64,000 nucleotides of DNA. Origin: Afipia massiliensis (lineage in GTDB: Bacteria > Pseudomonadota > Alphaproteobacteria > Rhizobiales > Xanthobacteraceae). The stretch covers positions 4,155,501-4,219,500 of the forward strand of contig NZ_LBIA02000001.1 of NCBI RefSeq assembly GCF_001006325.2, written 5' to 3'. This document shows positions 7,681 through 16,233 of this stretch, in pieces; the first letter of the stretch is position 1, and each line of letters opens with the position of its first letter. The translations under genes were made by a program, and so were the position numbers. The notes beneath the pieces are model-generated. The model searched no databases. It worked only from the letters and a program-made list of their open reading frames with translations, and was not told the origin of the DNA.

Positions 7681-8382
7681 CTATTCCGCCTTGGCAAATC
7701 GATCGTCAAGCGCATAGCCTGCGCCGCGAACGGTGCGGATCGGATCGGATTCTCGCCCGAGATTCAGAAGCTTCCGCAGCCGCCCGATGTGGACGTCTAC
7801 GGTACGCTCATCGATATAGATGTCGCGCCCCCATACGCCGTCGAGCAACTGCTCGCGGCTGAACACGCGTCCCGGGTGCTCAAGGAAGAACTCCAGGAGC
7901 CGGTATTCGGTCGGTCCGAGATCGATAGGACGGCCCGAGCGAGCAACGCGCCGTCTGTCCCGATCCAATTCGATGTCGCCGAATGCGAGCACCGTGGCGA
8001 GGCGCTCAGGACTGGCACGCCGCAAAAGACCCTTCACGCGTGCCAGCAATTCCGGCACCGAGAACGGCTTCACGATGTAATCGTCCGCACCAGTTGCAAG
8101 CCCCCTCACCCGTTCGCTTTCCTCGCCGCGCGCGGTCAGCATGATGATTGGAATCTGCTTGGTCTCTGGTCGCGCACGCAACCGGCGGCATAGCTCAATC
8201 CCGGACAGGCCCGGAAGCATCCAGTCGAGGACGATGAGATCGGGAACATGCTCCTTGAGCCGTGTATCCGCATCGTCGCCACGTGCAACCGTTTCGACGT
8301 CGTAGCCCTCGGCATCAAGGTTGTAGCGAAGCAGCGTTGTCAGCGCTTCTTCGTCTTCGACCACAAGAATTCGGGCGCTCAT
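7681..8382 (-). CDS. phoB: Phosphate regulon response regulator PhoB
   Basis: A 233-residue OmpR-class response regulator that activates phosphate-starvation genes when phosphorylated. The receiver domain has the acidic pair D10-E11, phospho-acceptor Asp53 (IVLDWMLPG) and Lys105 (YIVKPFSV). The C-terminal winged helix shows REQLLDGVWG, then the DERTVDVHIGRLRKLL recognition helix and IRTVRGAGY. It is the last gene of the pst operon, 24 bases after phoU. The sensor kinase gene phoR is not in the window. The Pho boxes before pst and phn are its likely targets. Confidence 0.95.
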   Translation of the reverse strand: MSARILVVEDEEALTTLLRYNLDAEGYDVETVARGDDADTRLKEHVPDLIVLDWMLPGLSGIELCRRLRARPETKQIPIIMLTARGEESERVRGLATGADDYIVKPFSVPELLARVKGLLRRASPERLATVLAFGDIELDRDRRRVARSGRPIDLGPTEYRLLEFFLEHPGRVFSREQLLDGVWGRDIYIDERTVDVHIGRLRKLLNLGRESDPIRTVRGAGYALDDRFAKAE

Positions 8383-8406
8383 GCTCGATCCTTCAATTGA
8401 GACACA

Positions 8407-9123
8407 TTAATTTCCAGACGCGGCCGCTGCAAAGTTCGTCATATCGCCCTTCGGGCGCTGATCGATCATCTGCTGGCCTTCGATCATATAGAACACCGTC
8501 TCTGCGATATTGGTCGCGTGATCGCCAATCCGCTCGATGTTCTTGGCGCAGAACATCAGGTGGATACAGAAGCCGATGTTGCGCGGGTCTTCCATCATGT
8601 AGGTCAGGAGTTCACGGAACAGCGAGGTGCAAATCGCATCGACCTCCTCGTCGCCCTTCCAGACCACCATGGCGGCAGGCAGATCATGCGCTGCGTAGGC
8701 ATCGAGCACAGATTTCACCTGCGACTGCACAAGGTCGGTCATGTGCTCCAGTCCGCGGATCAATTTCAGCGGATGAAAATCACTATCGAGCGCCGCAACG
8801 CGCTTACCGATATTCTTGGACAGGTCGCCGATACGCTCAAGATCGGTCGCGACACGCATCGAGCTGACGATCTCGCGCAAGTCGACCGCCATTGGCTGAC
8901 GGCGCGCAATCGTCAGAACCGCACGCTCCTCGATCAGGTGCTGCAGCTTGTCGATGTCGAGGTCTGCGGCGACGACACGCTTGCCAAGCGCAACGTCGCG
9001 GCGGATCAAGGCATCGACGGAATCGACGATCTGCCGTTCAGCCAGGCCGCCCATCTCGGCCACAAGCCGGTTAAGCTCCTGAAGGTCTTCATCGAACGCC
9101 TTGGCGGTGTGATCTGAACCCAT
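8407..9123 (-). CDS. phoU: Phosphate signalling protein PhoU
   Basis: A 238-residue all-helical protein with two PhoU repeats, each with the metal-binding E/DxxxD pattern (for example ATDLERIGDLSKNIG and AKNIERIGDHATNIAE). It represses the Pho response by linking the Pst transporter to PhoR-PhoB. It sits between pstB and phoB in the usual order and family length. The PhoR partner is encoded elsewhere. Confidence 0.95.
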   Translation of the reverse strand: MGSDHTAKAFDEDLQELNRLVAEMGGLAERQIVDSVDALIRRDVALGKRVVAADLDIDKLQHLIEERAVLTIARRQPMAVDLREIVSSMRVATDLERIGDLSKNIGKRVAALDSDFHPLKLIRGLEHMTDLVQSQVKSVLDAYAAHDLPAAMVVWKGDEEVDAICTSLFRELLTYMMEDPRNIGFCIHLMFCAKNIERIGDHATNIAETVFYMIEGQQMIDQRPKGDMTNFAAAASGN

Positions 9124-9149
9124 GGTATGTCTCTCCCGCGAAATGCGCG

Positions 9150-9977
9150 TCAGCCGAATCGGCCGGTGATGTAGTCTTGCGTGCGCCGATCGGTCGGCGA
9201 GGTGAAAATCTTGTTGGTGTCGTCGAACTCGATCAATTCGCCGAGATACATGAACGCGGTCTTGTCCGACACACGCGCCGCCTGCTGCATATTATGCGTT
9301 ACGATGGCGATCGTGTAATCTTCCTTCAGCTCCTGGATCAGCTCCTCGATCTTCGCGGTCGAAATCGGATCGAGCGCCGAGCAAGGCTCGTCGAACAGGA
9401 TCACCTCGGGACGAACCGCAACGGTGCGCGCGATGCACAGGCGTTGCTGCTGCCCGCCTGACAGGCTGAGACCGCTGGCATTCAACTTATCCTTGACCTC
9501 GTTCCAGAGCGCTCCACCCTTCAGCGCGGCTTCGACGCGGCCGTCCATTTCCGACTTCGAGATCTTCTCGTAAAGCCTGATGCCGAAAGCGATGTTCTCG
9601 TAGATCGTCATCGGAAACGGTGTCGGCTTCTGGAACACCATTCCGATCCGGGCGCGCAACAGATTGAGGTCGAGCTTCGGATCCAGAATGTTGGTCGAAT
9701 CCAGCATCAGGTGTCCGACCGCACGCTGACCAGGATAGAGATCGTACATCCGGTTGAAGATGCGCAGCAAAGTCGATTTGCCGCATCCCGACGGACCGAT
9801 AAATGCGGTGACACGATTCTCGCCCAGAGCAAGATTGATGTTCTTCAGAGCGTGATGCTCGCCATAATAGAAATTCAAGTCGCGCGCTGTCACCTTGGCT
9901 CGCGCGTCCGCCTGGGCAACTACCCCCGGTACGTGCCCGCGCGGAAGATCAACACTCACTGAAAGCTGTTCGCTCAT
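9150..9977 (-). CDS. pstB: Phosphate ABC transporter ATP-binding protein
   Basis: A 275-residue ABC ATPase that powers high-affinity phosphate import. Walker [10 protein letters not shown] is at residues 61-69, the signature is LSGGQQQR, Walker B runs into DEPCSALDP, and IVTHNMQQA holds the switch histidine. The [11 protein letters not shown] and [10 protein letters not shown] segments are typical of PstB rather than other transporters. Its start overlaps the pstA stop by four bases. Confidence 0.96.
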   Translation of the reverse strand: MSEQLSVSVDLPRGHVPGVVAQADARAKVTARDLNFYYGEHHALKNINLALGENRVTAFIGPSGCGKSTLLRIFNRMYDLYPGQRAVGHLMLDSTNILDPKLDLNLLRARIGMVFQKPTPFPMTIYENIAFGIRLYEKISKSEMDGRVEAALKGGALWNEVKDKLNASGLSLSGGQQQRLCIARTVAVRPEVILFDEPCSALDPISTAKIEELIQELKEDYTIAIVTHNMQQAARVSDKTAFMYLGELIEFDDTNKIFTSPTDRRTQDYITGRFG

Positions 9978-10819
9978 TTCGAGGTCCTCTCAGCGCCAAG
10001 AATGCGTGCGCCAATGTTAAGGGCAAGTACGGTCAAGGTGATAAGCAGTGCCCCACTCCATGCGAGCTGTTTCCAGTACTCGTACGGGCTCTGGACGAAG
10101 TTGTTGATGGTCACCGGCAGGTTGGCCATCGTCTTGGTAAGATCAAGACTGAAGAACTGATTGCTGAGCGCTGTGAACAGCAGCGGCGCGGTTTCGCCGG
10201 CAACGCGTGCAGTGGCCAACAGAACGCCGGTGATCAGGCCTGCGCGCGCGGCACGATAAGAAATACGCTTGATGACCAGTGAACGCGGCAGGCCGAGTGC
10301 GGATGCCGCTTCACGTAGTGGGTTGGGAACAAGGCCGAGCATGTCCTCCGTGGTGCGTACCACCACCGGAATGACGATGACCGCCAGAGCCAGTGTGCCT
10401 GCGAGCGCGGAGAAACCGCCCATCGGCACGACGACGGCGCCGTAGACGAACAAACCGATGATAATCGACGGCGCGCTCAACAGGATATCGTTGATAAAGC
10501 GGATCACCGACGTCAATCTGTCGTGCTTGCCGTACTCGGCAAGGTAAGTACCGGCAAACAATCCAACCGGCGCACCGATCCCGACACCCAGCACCGTCAT
10601 GATGATCGAACCAACGATGGCATTAAGCAATCCGCCATCGGTAGAGCCCGGCGGCGGAGTGTTCTCGGTAAAGATACTAAGGTTCAGGCCCGCGAGGCCG
10701 TTGTAGAACAATGTGAACAGGATCAGCGCAAGCCAGGTGACGCCGAACAACGCGGCACCGAGACACAGGATACGGATCACGATGTCAGAGCGGCGACGGG
10801 AGGCATAAATCGGATTCAT
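9974..10819 (-). CDS. pstA: Phosphate ABC transporter permease PstA
   Basis: A 281-residue inner-membrane permease with about six hydrophobic helices. The first follows a basic N-terminus (YASRRRSD) and the [20 protein letters not shown] loop is the coupling motif that contacts PstB. It pairs with PstC. The gene starts three bases after the pstC stop and overlaps pstB by four. Confidence 0.95.
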   Translation of the reverse strand: MNPIYASRRRSDIVIRILCLGAALFGVTWLALILFTLFYNGLAGLNLSIFTENTPPPGSTDGGLLNAIVGSIIMTVLGVGIGAPVGLFAGTYLAEYGKHDRLTSVIRFINDILLSAPSIIIGLFVYGAVVVPMGGFSALAGTLALAVIVIPVVVRTTEDMLGLVPNPLREAASALGLPRSLVIKRISYRAARAGLITGVLLATARVAGETAPLLFTALSNQFFSLDLTKTMANLPVTINNFVQSPYEYWKQLAWSGALLITLTVLALNIGARILGAERTSK

Positions 10820-10822
10820 GGC

Positions 10823-11839
10823 TCAGTTCCCCGCCTTCTTCTCGAGGCGCATCAGCATCAGCCGCGCTGACGCCAGCACGAAGAATGTGAGAACGAAAAG
10901 CAGCAGACCGAGCAGGATGAGACCCGACTGGTGCAGGCCATCGCTTTCGGCAAATTCGCTGGCGATAGCTGCTGAAATTGTCGTGCCGGGCGCAAAGACC
11001 GAGGTCGATATCCTAAACGAGTTTCCGATGATGAAGGTGACGGCCATCGTCTCGCCGAGCGCGCGGCCGAGCGCCAGCATGATGCCGCCGATCACGCCGA
11101 CCCGCGTATAGGGAATGACGACGTTACGGACGACTTCCCATGTAGTGCAACCGACGCCGTAGGCTGCTTCCTTCAAGACCGGCGGAACCGTCTTGAACAC
11201 GTCGACCGAAATCGAGGTGATGAAAGGCAGCACCATGATCGCGAGGATCAGTGCGGCATTGAATAGGCTGAGATACGACGGCGGGCCCGCGAAGATGGTG
11301 CCGAGAATTGGCACGCCGTCGAAAATCTTGATCATGAAGGGCTGAAAGGTGTTCGCCAGGAACGGGCCGAGCACGAAGAAGCCCCACATGCCATAGATGA
11401 TCGACGGAACGCCGGCGAGCAGTTCGACCGCCATGCCGATCGGGCGGCGCAGCCATTGTGGACACAACTCGGTCAGAAAGATCGCGATGCCGATACCGAT
11501 CGGAATGGCGATCATCATCGCGATCACCGACGTTACCAGCGTGCCGTAGATCGGGCCAAGCGCACCGAGCACCGGTGGATCCGCGGACGGCGCCCAGCGC
11601 TGCGTCCACAGGAAGGAGAATCCGTACTCCTTCATCGCAGGCCATGCGCCCGCGATCAGGGAGAGAATGATGCCGCCGAGAATGAGAAGAACCGCGAGCG
11701 CACAGGCCCGAGTGGTCCAATAGAATGCCTTGTCCCCGAACTTGAATGCGCTCAGAGCCTTCGCGCGATCGTAAGGTCCAGCTTCGTCTATCGAGGTGCT
11801 CTGAACGGTCATCTCTGCCACGCTCGTCCCCTGTCCCAT
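10823..11839 (-). CDS. pstC: Phosphate ABC transporter permease PstC
   Basis: A 338-residue inner-membrane permease, with about six transmembrane segments and a long cytoplasmic N-terminus of some 40 residues. The coupling loop KEAAYGVGCTTWEVVRNVV and the ELLAGVPSIIYGMWG segment are diagnostic for PstC. The ATG at 11839 is the most plausible start. It follows pstS after a 102-base spacer that contains a strong hairpin. Confidence 0.94.
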   Translation of the reverse strand: MGQGTSVAEMTVQSTSIDEAGPYDRAKALSAFKFGDKAFYWTTRACALAVLLILGGIILSLIAGAWPAMKEYGFSFLWTQRWAPSADPPVLGALGPIYGTLVTSVIAMMIAIPIGIGIAIFLTELCPQWLRRPIGMAVELLAGVPSIIYGMWGFFVLGPFLANTFQPFMIKIFDGVPILGTIFAGPPSYLSLFNAALILAIMVLPFITSISVDVFKTVPPVLKEAAYGVGCTTWEVVRNVVIPYTRVGVIGGIMLALGRALGETMAVTFIIGNSFRISTSVFAPGTTISAAIASEFAESDGLHQSGLILLGLLLFVLTFFVLASARLMLMRLEKKAGN

Positions 11840-11901
11840 TCATTCTAATTGAAGTCTGCTAGCCGCACACGTCTTGATTGGCGCGGATGCCGTCAAAGGA
11901 A

Positions 11902-11932
11902 CCGAAGGAGAGGCAGCAGGCCTCTCCTTCGG
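11902..11932 (-). other. Hairpin between pstS and pstC
   Basis: A perfect 13-bp inverted repeat (CCGAAGGAGAGGC with GCCTCTCCTTCGG) around a five-base loop. On the minus strand it is followed by a short pyrimidine tract (TTCCTTT) rather than a clean T-run. It is best read as a partial terminator or mRNA-protecting hairpin that lets the binding protein gene be expressed above the permease and ATPase genes. Confidence 0.7.
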
Positions 11933-11941
11933 AATGTTCGC

Positions 11942-12952
11942 TTAGCTCTTGATGTCGGCCGACCAGGTCTTTTCGATCATCTTGACCACCGGCTCAGGCA
12001 TCGGGATGTAGTCGAGATCCTCAGCCATCTTGTCGCCCTTCTCGAACGACCACTTGAAGAACTTGATCGCTTCCGCGGACGCGGCTTTGTCGACCGGAAC
12101 CTTGTGCATCAGGATGAAGGTCGCGGCGGTGATCGGCCACGAAGCCTCACCCGGCTGATCGGTCAGGATCACGTAGTAACCGGGAGCCTTGGCCCAATCA
12201 GCGTTGGACGCTGCGGCCTGGAACGTAGCCACGGTCGGCTGGACGGTCTTGCCGGCCTTGTTGGTCATCGCTGCATGGGTCAGCTTGTTCTGCTTGGCGT
12301 ATGCGTACTCGACGTACCCAATCGAATTCTTGGTCTGACCGACGTTCCCTGCAACGCCTTCGTTGCCCTTGGCGCCGACGCCGGTGGGCCATTCAACAGC
12401 CGTTCCCAGGCCGACCTTGGCCTTCCACTCGGCGTTGACCTTCGACAGGTAGTCGGTGAAGTTGAAGGTCGTTCCCGAACCATCCGAACGGCGCACCACG
12501 GTGATGGCGTCGGTCGGCAGGGTGAGCTTCGGGTTCAGCTTGGCAATGGCAGGGTCGTTCCACTTGGTGATCTTGCCGAGATAGATGTCGCCGAGCAGTT
12601 CGCCGGAGAGCACGAGTTCGCCCGGCTTGATGCCTTGGAGGTTCACGACAGGCACGATCGCGCCCATCACCATCGGCCACTGAATGAGGCCGTCCTTCTC
12701 AAGCTGTTCAGCCTTGAGCGGCGCGTCGGTCGCGCCGAAGGTCACGGTCTTGGCCTGGATCTGCTTGATGCCGGCGCCGGAACCGATCGACTGGTAGTTC
12801 AGGCCATTGCCCGTCTCTTTCTTGTAGGCGTCAGCCCATTTCGAATAGACGGGGAACGGGAACGTCGCACCCGCACCGGTGATGTCGGCGGCAAAAGCCG
12901 AGGTCGATGCGGCGACAAGGCCAGCAACGACGGCTGTTTTGATGAAATTCAC
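11942..12952 (-). CDS. pstS: Periplasmic phosphate-binding protein PstS
   Basis: Binds phosphate in the periplasm and delivers it to PstCA. The protein has a signal peptide to about residue 22 (STSAFA), then the family hallmarks [29 protein letters not shown], the phosphate-binding [12 protein letters not shown] loop and [14 protein letters not shown]. The GTG at 12952 is preferred because GGAGAGA precedes it and the signal peptide then starts correctly; the ATG at 12988 would add 12 residues before the signal. First gene of the pst operon. Confidence 0.94.
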   Translation of the reverse strand: MNFIKTAVVAGLVAASTSAFAADITGAGATFPFPVYSKWADAYKKETGNGLNYQSIGSGAGIKQIQAKTVTFGATDAPLKAEQLEKDGLIQWPMVMGAIVPVVNLQGIKPGELVLSGELLGDIYLGKITKWNDPAIAKLNPKLTLPTDAITVVRRSDGSGTTFNFTDYLSKVNAEWKAKVGLGTAVEWPTGVGAKGNEGVAGNVGQTKNSIGYVEYAYAKQNKLTHAAMTNKAGKTVQPTVATFQAAASNADWAKAPGYYVILTDQPGEASWPITAATFILMHKVPVDKAASAEAIKFFKWSFEKGDKMAEDLDYIPMPEPVVKMIEKTWSADIKS

Positions 12953-13050
12953 TGGGTCTCTCCATCGTGTGAGCGGGTGCACAATCATCGGAGATTGTTT
13001 CCCGAGGCCGTCTCTTTAGAGGTCCGGCATAGAGCTTTTATGGAGGTTGG

Positions 13051-13078
13051 ATGACAGTCGTGTGACACCCTGTGACAG
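13051..13078 (-). promoter_or_regulatory. Pho box array upstream of pstS
   Basis: On the minus strand three PhoB half-sites follow one another, CTGTCAC, GTGTCAC and CTGTCAT, spaced 10 and 11 bases apart. This is the expected PhoB direct-repeat pattern. An AT-rich element (CATAAAAG) about ten bases further on can serve as the -10 box. The array lies about 100 bases before the pstS start. Confidence 0.85.
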
Positions 13079-13467
13079 CACAGGACACCACTGAATTCAT
13101 CCGCGTACCCTGTTGATATATTTTATGAAAATCGACTTCAGCTCGCCCGCTCAAAATATGAACGGAAAGGAATTTTAACAACTGTGTACAGCGCGCGGGC
13201 CGCCCGATGACAGAGTTCCGTGCATCGTCGCCAAGCAATTTCCGGCTTGGTTGAAGGGCTGCGGGAGACGCTAACCGCTCAGAACACTGAATTTGCGCGC
13301 GATTCAGGTTTTGACCGAGCCATATGGCCCGGCGAGCGGCAGCCGGCGCGCGAATTCAGAAGCGAGCCAGTCGATAAAGGCGCACACCCACGAGAACTGG
13401 TGATTCTGCGGATAACCGGCAGCGCCAACGGCGGCGTTGTCTGACCGCCACGGCTTTGCGTTCAATA
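13079..13467 (-). other. Non-coding gap between the fdsA 3' end and the pst promoter
   Basis: About 390 bases with no credible gene. An AT-rich stretch near 13110-13175 stands out from the local composition. The longest open frame here (13220-13444, plus) has no family features and no ribosome site. I see no clear terminator for fdsA. Confidence 0.4.
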
Positions 13468-16233
13468 CTACTCCGCCGCAGTGCGAAGCTCAGCGCGCTC
13501 CACACGCACAGCACAGAACTTGAACTCAGGAATTTTCCCGAACGGATCAAGCGCCGGATTGGTCAGCAGGTTTGCTGCCGCTTCGGCGTAGCAGAACGGC
13601 ATGAAGACCATGTTTTCAGGAACGTCGCGGTCGGAGCGAATCTTGACCTCGATAGCGCCTCGGCGCGTTTCCAACTTTATGAAATCTCCGGGCCATACGT
13701 TTATCCGCCGCATGTCCCTCGGCGACATGAAGGCAACGGCCTCAGGTTCGATGCTGTCGAGCACCTCCGAACGGCGCGTCATCGAGCCGGTGTGCCAGTG
13801 TTCAAGCACGCGGCCCGTCGACAGCACCATCGGGTACTCGTCGTCGGGAATCTCGTCCGGCGCTGTGACACGCGCCGGCACGATCTTGCCGCGGCCGCTT
13901 TCGGTCGGGAAACCTGTGGTGAAAATGATCTCGTTGCCAGCCTTGAACGGATCATCGACCGGATAAGTCACCGCACCTTCGCGCTCGAGCCGTTCCCACG
14001 TGATGTTTTTCAGCGACGGCATCACATAGGTCATCTCGGTGAACACATCGGCAGGACCGCTGTAATTCCAGTCGAGCCCCATACGCTTGGCGATTTCCTG
14101 AATGATCCACAGATCCTGCCGGGCATCGCCGGGTGGCTTGATCACCTGACGTGCGATCTGCACGCGACGATCGGTGTTGGTGAACGAGCCTTCCTTCTCG
14201 GCGAATGCAGATGCCGGCAATATCACGTCGGCATGGAACGCAGTCTCAGTCACAAACAAATCCTGCACCACCAGATGCTCCAGCATGGCTAGCGCCTGAC
14301 GGGCGTGCTGCAAATCGGGGTCTGACATCGCGGGATTCTCACCCTCGATGTACATGCCGGTAATATCACCTGCATGGATTGCATCCATGATCTCTACAAC
14401 AGTCAATCCCCGGACCGGATCGATCTCCTGATGCCAGAGTTTCTCGAACGGCTGACGCAAGTCGACACGGCCCACAGGCTGATAATCCGGCAGAAACATC
14501 GGAATGAGACCCGCATCCGATGCGCCTTGCACATTGTTCTGACCGCGCAGCGGGTGCAGGCCCGTGCCGGGACGGCCGATCTGTCCTGTAGTCAGCGCAA
14601 GTGCGATGAGGCATCGCGCGTTGTCAGTGCCGTGGACGTGCTGGCTGATGCCCATGCCCCAGAAGATGATCGACGATTTCGCCTTCGCATACATGCGGGC
14701 GACTTCGCGCAGGGTCTCGGCTGGAACGCCGCAGATCAATTCCATCTTCTCCGGCGGGAATTCCTTGATCTTTTCCTTGAGGTCGTCGAACCCCTCGGTG
14801 TAACCGGCAATATACTGCGCGTCGGTCAAACCCTCGGTGATGATCGTGTGCAGCATTGCATTCAGCATCGCTACATCGCTGCCGGGCTTGAACTGCAGAT
14901 GCATGGTCGCGTGACGCGACAGCGATTGTCGGCGCGGATCCATCACGACCAGCTTCGCGCCCTTCTTCGCCGCGTTCTTGATATAGGTCGCCGCGACAGG
15001 ATGATTGACGGTTGGATTCGCACCAATGACGATAATCACCTCCGCATCCGCGGCCGCTGCGAACGGCGCGGACACGGCGCCCGAGTTCAGGCCTTCCATC
15101 AGGGCTGCAACCGAGGACGCGTGGCACAGTCGCGTACAATGATCCACGTTGTTCGAGCCGAAGCCGGTGCGGACCAATTTCTGGAACAGATAGGCTTCCT
15201 CGTTTGAGCCCTTTGCCGATCCGAAACCTGCCAGCGCCTTGACGCCCTTTGTATCGCGAATTTTGGCAAGGCCCTTGGCGGCGATATCGAGAGCTTCTTC
15301 CCACGACGCTTCGCGGAAGTGCGTGAACGGGTTAGCCGGATCGACCTGATCTCTGGCGTCCTTTTTGGCATTCGGCAATCGGACCAGCGGCTTCGTGATC
15401 CGGTGAGGGTGATGAATGTAGTCGAAGCCGAAGCGCCCCTTGACGCAGAGGCGGTTGTGGTTGGCAGGGCCATCGCGGCCCTCGGCATAGACAATCTTCT
15501 CGTCCTTGACCTGATACTCGACCTGACAGCCGACGCCACAGAACGGACAGAGTGAGGCGACCGTCTTGTCGGGATAAACCGTGCGGGTCTGGTTGGCGTC
15601 GAGATACGCTGACGGCATCAGCGCGCCGGTCGGACACGCCTGGACGCATTCGCCGCATGCGACGCAGGTGGATTCGCCCATCGGGTCGTCAAAGTCGAAC
15701 ACGATCTTGGCGTCATGGTTGCGGTAGGCCATGCCGATGACATCGTTGACTTGAACCTCGCGGCAGGCGCGCACGCATAGTCCGCACTGAATGCAGGCGT
15801 CGAGATTGACGCTCATCGCCGGATGGCTGCTGTCGCCCGCCCAGCGATCATTGGCCGGGAAACGGCTTTCGGTGACCTCGACCTTGTCGGCCCAGTTCCA
15901 GAATTTCGAATCCGGATCGTGCGAAGTCGCCCGCGCTGGCTGATCCGCGACGAGCAACTCCATCACCATCTTGCGGGCGGAGACGGCGCGTGCGCTCGCT
16001 GACTTAACCTTCATGCCGACATTGGGCATACGCTTGCAGGAAGCCGCCAGCACACGCTCGCCTTCAATTTCCACCATGCATGCGCGGCAATTGCCGTCGG
16101 CGCGATAGTCTGGCTCCGGCGAATAACACAGGTGCGGAATTTCCGTCCCTTCACGTTTGGCGACCTGCCAGATCGACTCGCCCGGCTGGGCCTCGACCAT
16201 CTTCCCGTCCAGCTCAAATTGGATCTTGGTCAT
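13468..16233 (-). CDS. fdsA: NAD-dependent formate dehydrogenase, catalytic alpha subunit
   Basis: The molybdopterin subunit of a soluble formate dehydrogenase that oxidises formate to CO2. An N-terminal NuoG-like [2Fe-2S] domain uses C36, C49, C52 and C66. Cysteine-rich [4Fe-4S] motifs follow (DACIQCGLCVRACREV and STCVACGECVQACP), then the cluster next to the active site (C229, C232, C236, C263) and the bis-MGD domain. The metal ligand is a cysteine, C370, followed by His371 (TRLCHAS), not selenocysteine. The ATG at 16233 overlaps the fdsB stop (ATGA); an upstream in-frame start would add 29 residues from inside fdsB. Length is 921 residues. Molybdenum or tungsten is possible, given the tungstate transporter nearby. 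Confidence 0.93.
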   Translation of the reverse strand: MTKIQFELDGKMVEAQPGESIWQVAKREGTEIPHLCYSPEPDYRADGNCRACMVEIEGERVLAASCKRMPNVGMKVKSASARAVSARKMVMELLVADQPARATSHDPDSKFWNWADKVEVTESRFPANDRWAGDSSHPAMSVNLDACIQCGLCVRACREVQVNDVIGMAYRNHDAKIVFDFDDPMGESTCVACGECVQACPTGALMPSAYLDANQTRTVYPDKTVASLCPFCGVGCQVEYQVKDEKIVYAEGRDGPANHNRLCVKGRFGFDYIHHPHRITKPLVRLPNAKKDARDQVDPANPFTHFREASWEEALDIAAKGLAKIRDTKGVKALAGFGSAKGSNEEAYLFQKLVRTGFGSNNVDHCTRLCHASSVAALMEGLNSGAVSAPFAAAADAEVIIVIGANPTVNHPVAATYIKNAAKKGAKLVVMDPRRQSLSRHATMHLQFKPGSDVAMLNAMLHTIITEGLTDAQYIAGYTEGFDDLKEKIKEFPPEKMELICGVPAETLREVARMYAKAKSSIIFWGMGISQHVHGTDNARCLIALALTTGQIGRPGTGLHPLRGQNNVQGASDAGLIPMFLPDYQPVGRVDLRQPFEKLWHQEIDPVRGLTVVEIMDAIHAGDITGMYIEGENPAMSDPDLQHARQALAMLEHLVVQDLFVTETAFHADVILPASAFAEKEGSFTNTDRRVQIARQVIKPPGDARQDLWIIQEIAKRMGLDWNYSGPADVFTEMTYVMPSLKNITWERLEREGAVTYPVDDPFKAGNEIIFTTGFPTESGRGKIVPARVTAPDEIPDDEYPMVLSTGRVLEHWHTGSMTRRSEVLDSIEPEAVAFMSPRDMRRINVWPGDFIKLETRRGAIEVKIRSDRDVPENMVFMPFCYAEAAANLLTNPALDPFGKIPEFKFCAVRVERAELRTAAE

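Noticed and set aside
11849-13054. 401-residue plus-strand open frame opposite pstS
   Set aside because: It is the antisense of pstS, which has a full family match, signal peptide and ribosome site. The antisense product is low in hydrophobic core patterns and rich in Arg, Asp and His.
13220-13444. 74-residue plus-strand open frame between pstS and fdsA
   Set aside because: No ribosome site, no family resemblance and polar, Arg-rich composition typical of chance frames.
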